Positions 23,604-29,849 of a stretch of DNA of 29,849 nt are shown here, one piece after another. Source of the DNA: JANYCG01 sp031428695 (GTDB lineage Bacteria > Pseudomonadota > Gammaproteobacteria > Burkholderiales > Burkholderiaceae_C); contig JANOYE010000033.1 of assembly GCA_031428695.1 (NCBI GenBank), positions 1 to 29,849 of the forward strand, read 5' to 3'. Below the pieces are notes generated by a model. It was not told where the DNA came from and did no database searches. It was given only the letters and a program-made list of their open reading frames with translations. How positions within the stretch are numbered: the first letter of the stretch is position 1; each line of letters begins with the position of its first letter. The translations under genes and the position numbers were made by a program.

Positions 23604-23638
23604 TACAATAGTGAGTTAATTTACTCAATATTGTAATG
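23601..23638. promoter_or_regulatory. 38-bp palindrome overlapping the AAA_14 start codon
   Basis: The 19-base left arm (CATTACAATAGTGAGTTAA) and the reverse complement of the right arm agree at about 17 of 19 positions. It contains the inner palindrome TGAGTTAA/TTTACTCA and the outer pair CATTACAATA/TATTGTAATG. The start codon of the 22326-23603 gene is the last three bases on its strand, and TACAAT within it is a good -10 element. It is very AT-rich against its surroundings. An operator for autoregulation of the island is the simplest reading. Confidence 0.7.
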
Positions 23639-23721
23639 GATCGGTCGTTGAGCATCCCTGCCGGATCAAAATGAAGGCAAAACCCAATGATTCCCAACAT
23701 CCAAAAAAGCACATTGACCGC

Positions 23722-24957
23722 ATGAAAATTTCGACACAACGCTGGATCGACCGCTGGGTGGGCCAGTTGTTATGCGCCGGGGTGTCTTTGTGGGTTCGCG
23801 CTGTCGATGCCTTGCGGGGGGTTCCCAACACGAATGCGAGCCCCAAAAACATCCTCATCATCCTGCTGTCCGAAATGGGCAGCATCGTGCTGGCGGGGCC
23901 GATGTTTGCTGCCTTGCGCGAACGGTATCCCGGTGCCACGCTGCATGTGTTGCAACTCAAACGCAACCAGGAAGTGGCCAAGCTGCTGCAACTGGCCAAG
24001 GCGGAAAACTTCCATGCGCTGGATGACCGCTCGGGTTTTGGTTTGCTCGGCGATATTTGGCGTGTGCGCCGTGCCATGCGGGCCTTGCCGCTGGACGTGG
24101 TGATTGACTGCGAACTTTTCTCCCGCATCAGCAGCTTGATGAGTTTCGCGGCGGGTGCGCCTTTGCGCGTCGGCTTCACACCGCACACGCAGGAAGGCCT
24201 GTACCGGGGCAGCCACATCAACCGCGCGATTCCCTACAACCCCTACCAACATATCAGCAAACAGTTTTTGTCGCTGGTCGATGCGCTGGATGTCAACGCG
24301 CTGAGCGCCATGCCACGCCACAAGTCCGCGCCCGTGCGTGAGATGCCACTGAATGCCGCGCTGTCGGTCGATTTCTCCGCCGAAGAGCTGCAGCACTACC
24401 GAACGCGGCTGCTGGCAGACCATCCAGGCGCCGGTGGCCGCAAATTGGTCTTGCTCTACGCGGGCGGCGGCTTGTTGCCCGAACGCGCCTGGCCTGCGGC
24501 GCATTACGCCCGCGTCGCGCACGGTTTGTGCGAGGCGGGCCACGCCGTCGGTTTAATTGGCCTCAAGGAGGACGCCGCGTTGGCCCAAGACCTGCAGCGC
24601 CAGGCCGCCAGCGAATTTTGCGTGGACCTCACCGGCTACACCCAATCCATCCGCGAGCTGCTGATGTTGTTTCACGCGGCGCAACTTCTCATCACCAACG
24701 ACGGTGGCCCCGGGCACTTTGCCAGCCTCACGCCCATCCGCACGTATGCCTTTTTCGGGCCGGAGACCAGCAAACTCTACGGCCCGCTGGGCAGCAATTT
24801 CGGGTCGGTCGCCCGCACCTATGAGTCCGGCATTGCCTGCTCGCCTTGCCTGTCGGCCTACAACCACCGCCAGACCTTTTGCGACGGCGACAACCAGTGC
24901 CTCAAACGCATTGCACCCGACCCAGTGCTGGCCGACGCGTTGGCTGCATTGGCGTGA
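23722..24957 (+). CDS. Family 9 glycosyltransferase (ADP-heptose transferase-like)
   Basis: Cytoplasmic/peripheral GT9-family enzyme of LPS or surface-glycan assembly. The ATG at 23722 (MKISTQRWIDRWVG) is preferred because related proteins begin this way, giving 411 aa; ATG 23671 would add 17 polar residues that extend toward the island. Features: N-terminal Rossmann strand NILIILLSEMGSIVLAGPMFAALRERYP; the nucleotide-binding half with LYAGGGLLPERAWP and the GT9 signature TNDGGPGHFASL; and a Cys-containing tail (IACSPCLSAYNHR, CDGDNQC) possibly binding a metal. It is followed by gtrA-like and ArnT-like genes on the same strand, which suggests a glycan-modification operon. The donor sugar is unknown. 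Confidence 0.88.
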   Translation: MKISTQRWIDRWVGQLLCAGVSLWVRAVDALRGVPNTNASPKNILIILLSEMGSIVLAGPMFAALRERYPGATLHVLQLKRNQEVAKLLQLAKAENFHALDDRSGFGLLGDIWRVRRAMRALPLDVVIDCELFSRISSLMSFAAGAPLRVGFTPHTQEGLYRGSHINRAIPYNPYQHISKQFLSLVDALDVNALSAMPRHKSAPVREMPLNAALSVDFSAEELQHYRTRLLADHPGAGGRKLVLLYAGGGLLPERAWPAAHYARVAHGLCEAGHAVGLIGLKEDAALAQDLQRQAASEFCVDLTGYTQSIRELLMLFHAAQLLITNDGGPGHFASLTPIRTYAFFGPETSKLYGPLGSNFGSVARTYESGIACSPCLSAYNHRQTFCDGDNQCLKRIAPDPVLADALAALA

Positions 24958-24990
24958 CGGGCGCAGGAGCGCGCAGGCGACAATGTGCGC

Positions 24991-25503
24991 ATGAGTTCTG
25001 AAAGCAGCCTGACGGCGAAATTGATGGCGCTGATTGCGTGGCTGAAAAACTTCCGCTACGTTAAATTCGGCCTCGTCGGCGCCAGCGGCACGGTGGTGAA
25101 CATTGCCGTTTTGCACCTGGCCCAAACCTACCTTTTTGACAGTGTTGACCCGCGCCCACTGCGCCTGGGCCTGTCGCTGGCGCTGGCGATTCTTGTCGCT
25201 ACGTTGAGCAACTTCACCTGGAACCGCTTGTGGACTTGGGCCGACCGGCGCCCGGCGCTGGACATCGACCAAGGCGCCCCCAAAGAGCCCTTCCCCAAAC
25301 GCGTGGCGCTGGAGTTTGGCCGCTACTGCATGGCCTCCTGGTTTGGCATGGCGTTCCAGTTTGGCGCGACGATCTGGCTCTCGCACTACATGGACTACCG
25401 CATCGCCAACATCATCTCCATCGTGGCGGCCAGCGTCATCAACTTTCTCGCCAACGACCGCTGGACGTTCAAGGTCAAAGGGCGCGCCCGCAGCGTGCGT
25501 TAG
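24991..25503 (+). CDS. GtrA-family membrane protein
   Basis: A 170-aa inner-membrane protein of the GtrA/DPMS family, whose members are thought to help flip polyprenyl-phosphate sugars or anchor glycosyltransferases. Four membrane segments are visible, with the family features FVKFGLVGASGTVVNIAVL-like first helix (here YVKFGLVGASG), LSNFTWNRLWTW between helices 2 and 3, and FLANDRWTF near the end. A GTG at 24985 is an alternative start; ATG 24991 follows AGGAG-like bases at a long distance. It sits between a GT9 gene and an ArnT-like gene, fitting a role in supplying lipid-linked sugar to the latter. Confidence 0.88.
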   Translation: MSSESSLTAKLMALIAWLKNFRYVKFGLVGASGTVVNIAVLHLAQTYLFDSVDPRPLRLGLSLALAILVATLSNFTWNRLWTWADRRPALDIDQGAPKEPFPKRVALEFGRYCMASWFGMAFQFGATIWLSHYMDYRIANIISIVAASVINFLANDRWTFKVKGRARSVR

Positions 25504-25514
25504 CGGTGTCGGAG

Positions 25515-27311
25515 ATGCAAACAGCGAAGGCGCGGAAATCTGCCGAAGCGGCACGTTGGCCATGGGTCGCACTGTTAGCGCTGGCGCTGTTTGCCTACCT
25601 GTTTGGCCTGGGTGGCCAATACATTCCCACCAACGGCGACGAACTGGTCTACGCGCACATCGCTCGCCTGACGGCGCTGTCGAACCAATGGTTGCCCTTG
25701 GTCTCTGACCTTCCCAACATGCGCAACACCAAGCCCCCATTGCTGTTCTGGCAGGCCATGGCGGCGGGCGATTGGGCGCGTGAGGCCAACGCATGGACGA
25801 TGTTTGCGTTGCGCCTGCCTAGCCTGGTGTACACGTTTTTGACAGCCGCGCTGGTGGCCTGGTCGGTCAAACACATCACGCAGGACACGCGGCGCGCCTT
25901 GCTGGCGGCCTGTTTGTTTTTGGCGTTCTTCAGCACCTTCCGGTATGGCAGGCCGTACCTCACCAGTGCGCCAGAGACTTTTTGGTTGGCATTGCCGATG
26001 TTTGCTTTGATTTTCAGAAAGTCTAAAGAAAAACGGGCTGTAAGTCACATAAATTATGCGTGGACAGCTCCTAAATATATAGTAACGTTGATGGGGTTAA
26101 TTGCCGTTGGCCTCGCCTGGGGTCTTGGCTCAGCCTACAAATCGTTCGCCCTGATCGCGCCAGCCGCTGCTGCCTGGTGGAGCGCATCGCTGTTGGCCTC
26201 TCACCGTATTCACGCAGATTTTGGCGTGAAGCCTCTCGCCATCACCAGCCTGCGAGCGGGTATGAGTGTGCTGATTGGTGTTGGCGTGTTTGCGTTGTGG
26301 TTCGTGTTGGATCCTGACCCCGGCGCCGTCTGGCGCGAGTTTGTGGTGGGTGAAAACGTTGGCAAGATGGGTGACAAGCTGGGCTGGTGGCACGAGGCCA
26401 TTTACGGTGGCGGCTCCAGCCTGTGGGCGCAGGCGCTGGCGTACCTGGAAAACGCCGGCTTGTTGTCCTTTGTGGTGATCGGCGTGGTGGCAGTGGCCTT
26501 CAAAAATCGAAAAACGCTGCCTGAGTTGCCGCCTTACGCGCTGATCTTGCTGGCGTGGCTGCTGGTGTGGTGGCTGGTCTTCTTGTTGCCCAGCCAACGC
26601 TCGGCCCGTTACGTGATACCGGCCATGCCCGCACTGGCCATCGCGGTGGCGCTCGGTTGGCATCACATCGGGCGCAGCTGGTTTTTGGCCAGCTGCGTTT
26701 TGATCGGATTGGCGGCGATCGTGCTTGGGCGAATCGCCTGGGTGATGTACGAAATGCAGATCGCCACATCTGGCGAATTCTTTGTATTTGCCTTGGTGTT
26801 TCTGGGCATTGCCGCGTTGTTGGCGGGCGGCTTCGCGCGGCCGGGCTGGACACGCGTTTGCACGCTGGCCGCGTGTTTGGCGGTTTACGCCGCGTTTGGA
26901 CTCACTGTTGCGCCGCTGGATGGCAACCAGGGTCGGTATGGCGCAGCAACCCAAGCGGCGTTCGTGAAAAAATCCATCGCGGTACCCAGCAATTTCAATG
27001 CGCAGTGGGAACGATTTGAGTTCCTGCTGCCGGGCAACCACATCGTGCCCTTTGACATGGCGGCGATGGGTGAGGGCGATAAGGCGCCCGCCACGTTGGG
27101 TGCGTTGCTGCGGGCGCATGATGCTGTGGTTTGGGGTCAAGCCAGCGTGACCGACCTTGAGCCACCGTGCCGGCCCGGTTGCCGAGTTGTCGCAACGCGT
27201 TGGGTGGTCAAAGAACGCCACAAGAGCGGCGACATCACCTGGGGCAACCTGTGGCACCCTCAGTTATGGCTTTTCAGCCGTGAATGGCTCATCATTCGCG
27301 GCGGCATTTAA
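25515..27311 (+). CDS. ArnT/PMT-like membrane glycosyltransferase
   Basis: A 598-aa polytopic inner-membrane glycosyltransferase of the GT-C (ArnT/PMT_2, family 39/83) type, which moves a sugar from a polyprenyl-phosphate donor to an envelope acceptor. The periplasmic first-loop motif GQYIPTNGDELVYAHIARLT with the Asp-Glu pair is typical, followed by MRNTKPPLLFWQ and SQRSARYVIPAMPALAI near the last helices. About ten or more membrane segments are visible. ATG 25515 was chosen; GTG 25506 is possible, and the frame is open far upstream in overlap with gtrA. Residues 173-190 derive from the AT-rich repeat shared with pgi and lie at the end of the conserved YLTSAPETFW helix. Ends 1 base from the convergent membrane-protein gene. 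Confidence 0.85.
   Translation: MQTAKARKSAEAARWPWVALLALALFAYLFGLGGQYIPTNGDELVYAHIARLTALSNQWLPLVSDLPNMRNTKPPLLFWQAMAAGDWAREANAWTMFALRLPSLVYTFLTAALVAWSVKHITQDTRRALLAACLFLAFFSTFRYGRPYLTSAPETFWLALPMFALIFRKSKEKRAVSHINYAWTAPKYIVTLMGLIAVGLAWGLGSAYKSFALIAPAAAAWWSASLLASHRIHADFGVKPLAITSLRAGMSVLIGVGVFALWFVLDPDPGAVWREFVVGENVGKMGDKLGWWHEAIYGGGSSLWAQALAYLENAGLLSFVVIGVVAVAFKNRKTLPELPPYALILLAWLLVWWLVFLLPSQRSARYVIPAMPALAIAVALGWHHIGRSWFLASCVLIGLAAIVLGRIAWVMYEMQIATSGEFFVFALVFLGIAALLAGGFARPGWTRVCTLAACLAVYAAFGLTVAPLDGNQGRYGAATQAAFVKKSIAVPSNFNAQWERFEFLLPGNHIVPFDMAAMGEGDKAPATLGALLRAHDAVVWGQASVTDLEPPCRPGCRVVATRWVVKERHKSGDITWGNLWHPQLWLFSREWLIIRGGI
26031..26084 (+). repeat. AT-rich in-frame repeat, copy 2 (in ArnT-like gene)
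   Basis: Ungapped match to pgi 7638-7691 in the same reading frame, with TAAGTCAC and GCTCCTAAA cores; about 38% GC inside a gene of around 60%. It encodes residues 173-190 (including VSHIN and APKYI) in what should be a loop between membrane segments. Confidence 0.6.
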
Positions 27312-27312
27312 G

Positions 27313-28005
27313 TCATGGGCGTTTGGCCATCAGCCACAGGCGTTTCACCAACGCCACTTGAGCGGCCAGCCACAACCAAGGGTCAAGCAGCGCGTCAAAC
27401 ACATTGCCGCTGGGCAGCCGCGTAATCACAAACAACAGCAGCACAGCGGGCAACAACCAAGGCCACCACTGGCGACCCTGTGCGCTCGCCACAGCAGCCT
27501 GCTCCCCCGCCAAGCCCGCGCTCCTATCGCCCCTATCGCGCCACAACAGCGCCGCGACGACAACTGCCACCGCGACTGCCGCCACACTGAAGCCCCAGCG
27601 GTACAACGCGAACGGCAGGTAAACGAACAGGTCCAGCAGCATCACCCATCCCATCACACTGGCCAGGAACAACAAGGGCAGGGGAACCGCTGAGACGGGG
27701 GCCGACTTTCGCAACAGCGCGGCCACTCCCGCCAGCGCCAGCAACACCGATGTCCAGCTGGGCATTTGAAACGCCAAACCAAGCCAGTAAACCGGCGACC
27801 AATCGCCCGGCAGCAGCGCCCACACAACGACCAAGGCAACGAAAGCCAGTCGCACGGGCGGGCGCAGCCTGCCGCCCAGCGCCAATGCCAGCCATGCGAA
27901 CAGGGCGGCCCAAAAAATCGGATAAGCGGCTTTCGAAAGCGGCAAAGCTGGCAACACCGGCGTCGAAGTCGCCAGAAAAGCCTGCAGGAAAGAATTCAAG
28001 TCCAT
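27313..28005 (-). CDS. Polytopic membrane protein, function unknown
   Basis: A 230-aa protein that I do not recognise. About seven hydrophobic membrane segments are visible, separated by short Arg-containing loops, and a longer polar loop near residue 160 (RDRGDRSAGLAGEQAAVASAQG). It begins 7 bases after the stop of the sialidase-like gene, so the two are surely one transcript, and it converges with the ArnT-like gene with 1 base between stops. The context suggests an envelope-glycan function. Confidence 0.8.
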   Translation of the reverse strand: MDLNSFLQAFLATSTPVLPALPLSKAAYPIFWAALFAWLALALGGRLRPPVRLAFVALVVVWALLPGDWSPVYWLGLAFQMPSWTSVLLALAGVAALLRKSAPVSAVPLPLLFLASVMGWVMLLDLFVYLPFALYRWGFSVAAVAVAVVVAALLWRDRGDRSAGLAGEQAAVASAQGRQWWPWLLPAVLLLFVITRLPSGNVFDALLDPWLWLAAQVALVKRLWLMAKRP

Positions 28006-28012
28006 GGTGGTG

Positions 28013-29248
28013 TCAGGGCGTGCGTTTGGCCTGGTTTTTTGCGCCGGGTGAAAACCGCTGCCAGGCGATGCGGCTGCGGTTGTCGGTGTAACTCACCCAC
28101 AAGTTTCCATCCGCCAGCGCCATCGCCGGGTAGGAAAATTCTGCGGCCAGTGTTGCGCCGCCGCTGGTTACGGTGTCGCCTTTGGCCAGCGTTTGCAAAC
28201 GGCTCCAGTCGATGCCGTTGCCCGATTCGCTCAAGTCCAGCACCTGGCGCGATTTGGGTGACGCGTTGTGCGCCAGCACAAATTGCCAGGGGCCGGTAGC
28301 TATTGCGAAGATCGACGCATCTGGGTTGATCAAGTTGAGATCGCGCAGGTCGCGCCAGGTTTGGCCGCCGTCGCCGGTTTGCGCCACGGCGATCTTGCCT
28401 TCGATGCGGTTGTCGCGCATCAGCGCCAGCCAATGGCGCTCATTCAACGCAATCACACTGGGCTGCAGGATGCCTTTGCGCTCAGACATGCGCGCCATGC
28501 CGAGGAAGCCCCCGGCGGCGTCAAAACGCAAGGCCACCGGGTACTTGATGCCCAGCTCAAAGTAAGCGGGCAGCACCATGCCGCCGTCTTGGAGCGGCAG
28601 CGGCGCCCCGCGCACCAGATGGCTCAGGTTCCACAACCAGCCCAGCGGCAAGATGCTTGGTGCGCCAAACACCGGCGCGCTGGCGCTGCGGCTCACCGGG
28701 TGTTGCTCGCGCACCTGCAACACCCGGCTGGCCGCCCAGCCGCCCCAGCCCGTGGCCACCACAAACAGGTGGATGTTCCCTTGCCCATCCAGCCACGCCA
28801 CGGGGTTGCCCAAGCGGCGCAAGCCAAAGCCCAGCTTGTCGCCCATTGCCGCTCGGTTGAGCACGATCTGCGCGGCCTGCCACTGCTGTGAAGTGCGTTC
28901 AAAACAAGACGAGGCAATTTGCACGTCAGGCCCGCTTTCCCGCGACCCGGCGAACCAGAAAGCCATCAACACGCAGGGGTGATTGGCGGGCATCGCCAGC
29001 AAGCTGCTGGCATGGGCGGCAGGGGTCGCGGGCGGCATCGGCAAATGCCCTTGGCCGCTCAATGTCCATTGCGTCTCGGCTTGCGGCATCTCGGGTGAGG
29101 AAGGCAGACCCTTGGGCAGCAGCGCGCGCGGCTCGGGTGGCAACGCACCATGCTGCGCGAATTCCAGCGTCACCAAAACACTGGCCAAAAAAAGGCACAG
29201 CAGCCAGCGCGCCGGCCCTTGCTCAGTTGAATTCACGGGCAGGTTCAT
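28013..29248 (-). CDS. Sialidase-like (BNR) beta-propeller protein
   Basis: A 411-aa exported or membrane-anchored protein with an N-terminal hydrophobic segment (WLLCLFLASVLVTLEF, residues 15-30) and a BNR_2/exo-alpha-sialidase-like propeller. An Asp-box is visible as TGDGGQTWRDL, with partial repeats at GNGIDWSRL and GNLWVSYTDNRSRIAW. The FAGSRESGPDVQI stretch is typical of this bacterial group. Proteins of this type are commonly annotated exo-alpha-sialidase, but activity on sialic acid is not established, and the local genes suggest action on, or binding of, the cell's own surface glycan. Operonic with the downstream membrane protein, divergent from the plsC-like gene. Confidence 0.75.
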   Translation of the reverse strand: MNLPVNSTEQGPARWLLCLFLASVLVTLEFAQHGALPPEPRALLPKGLPSSPEMPQAETQWTLSGQGHLPMPPATPAAHASSLLAMPANHPCVLMAFWFAGSRESGPDVQIASSCFERTSQQWQAAQIVLNRAAMGDKLGFGLRRLGNPVAWLDGQGNIHLFVVATGWGGWAASRVLQVREQHPVSRSASAPVFGAPSILPLGWLWNLSHLVRGAPLPLQDGGMVLPAYFELGIKYPVALRFDAAGGFLGMARMSERKGILQPSVIALNERHWLALMRDNRIEGKIAVAQTGDGGQTWRDLRDLNLINPDASIFAIATGPWQFVLAHNASPKSRQVLDLSESGNGIDWSRLQTLAKGDTVTSGGATLAAEFSYPAMALADGNLWVSYTDNRSRIAWQRFSPGAKNQAKRTP

Positions 29249-29389
29249 GCCTCCATTGCCATCGAGATGTTGAACGGATTGAACAGGTTGAGCGTGGTGA
29301 AAGTGCAGGTTACCGTCATCGTGGCAGGGCGCATTGGATTGCAGAGGGGCGACAATTCGAAGAGTCTAACGCCCCGTTGGCGCCAGGCC

Positions 29390-29849
29390 ATGCACGACAC
29401 CATCTTTGATACCCCGGTTGTCAACACACTCTTGCGGGGCTTCTCCGTGGCCTTTCTCAAAATTGCTGGTTGGAAAGTCGAAGGCAGCTTGCCGCCCGAT
29501 GGCGTCAAGTGTGTGTTGATTGCCGCGCCCCATGCCAGCAACTGGGATTTGCCCTTCACATTGATGGTCGCCTTTGTGCTGCGCCTGAAGATTTACTGGA
29601 TGGGCAAGGAGCAGATTTTCAAGCCGCCATTTCGCGGCATCATGATGTGGCTGGGCGGCATCCCGGTAGACCGCGAAAAATCCACCAACCTGGTCGCCGC
29701 GTCGGTCGAAGCCATCAAGGCCGCAGAAGGCCCGCTGCAGCTTATCGTGCCGCCAGAAGGCACTCGCAGCGGCACACGCTTCTGGAAAACCGGCTTCTAC
29801 TACATCGCGCTGGGCGCCCAAGTGCCCATCGTGATGGCCTACATGGACT
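29390..29849 (+). CDS. PlsC-type 1-acylglycerol-3-phosphate acyltransferase (3' end cut)
   Basis: The N-terminal 153 residues of a lysophosphatidate-acyltransferase-family protein, running off the window. The catalytic HX4D motif is HASNWD, and the glycerol-phosphate-binding motif reads PPEGTRS; GGIPVDRE is also typical. The ATG at 29390 gives a conventional N-terminus; the frame is open upstream to GTG 29321. In this short-type family the protein would act at the inner membrane in phospholipid or ornithine-lipid-type acylation. The 141-base gap to the divergent sialidase-like gene shows no clear promoter to me. Confidence 0.88.
   Translation, partial: MHDTIFDTPVVNTLLRGFSVAFLKIAGWKVEGSLPPDGVKCVLIAAPHASNWDLPFTLMVAFVLRLKIYWMGKEQIFKPPFRGIMMWLGGIPVDREKSTNLVAASVEAIKAAEGPLQLIVPPEGTRSGTRFWKTGFYYIALGAQVPIVMAYMD

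Noticed and set aside
18207..23640. Prophage or transposon as carrier of the island
   Set aside because: There is no integrase, transposase, tRNA gene or flanking direct repeat visible; only the two large genes are present.
25230..25514. Upstream extension of the ArnT-like frame
   Set aside because: It overlaps gtrA and has His/Arg/Gln-rich shadow composition; the real protein begins at 25506 or 25515.
26130..27257. 375-aa minus-strand open frame within the ArnT-like gene
   Set aside because: Antisense shadow with His/Gln/Arg-rich composition and no motifs.

Overview
The window looks like chromosomal DNA from a high-GC betaproteobacterium, most likely family Comamonadaceae (Rhodoferax/Polaromonas-like). 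This rests on gene content, strong GC bias at third positions, an ED/pentose-phosphate style gene set (zwf, tal, pgi), the metK/lpxL-type neighbourhood, and a C-rich interspersed repeat that I associate with this family. No tRNA, rRNA, CRISPR array or transposase was seen, and no gene-free stretch exceeds 300 bases.

Layout. (1) 1-239: an 84-bp tandem repeat array, cut by the window edge, downstream of zwf. (2) 240-9598: sugar-phosphate region. zwf (minus) diverges from a plus-strand run of afuA-afuB-afuC (ABC importer), tal, pgi and a YihX-like HAD phosphatase. Members of the Afu family are known to import hexose phosphates, and every neighbouring enzyme acts on glucose-6-P, fructose-6-P or a related sugar phosphate, so the operon may be a sugar-phosphate uptake and catabolism unit. 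(3) 9720-13785: a fusion of a carotenoid-synthesis membrane domain with an MpaB/DUF2236 domain, then a 7TM-DISM diguanylate cyclase. (4) 13808-15570: two overlapping LpxL/HtrB-type acyltransferases (minus), divergent from metK (15776-16957), then a YcaQ-family DNA glycosylase gene (17106-18221). (5) 18207-23638: a lower-GC accessory island of two minus-strand genes: an AAA_14/DUF4143 ATPase, then a 1365-aa NACHT-like NTPase with a predicted C-terminal PD-(D/E)xK nuclease. A 38-bp palindrome overlaps the start codon of the first gene. (6) 23722-29849: surface-carbohydrate and envelope genes: GT9 glycosyltransferase, GtrA flippase-like protein, ArnT/PMT-like glycosyltransferase, then (minus) a sialidase-like beta-propeller protein and a small polytopic membrane protein, and finally a plsC-type acyltransferase running off the end.

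The most notable points are the two-gene NTPase/nuclease island with its palindromic control site (a candidate defence module); short repeats that have invaded coding sequences in frame (two places in pgi, one in the ArnT-like gene), resembling Rickettsia palindromic elements in behaviour; the Afu/zwf/tal/pgi linkage; and the carotenoid-MpaB fusion.
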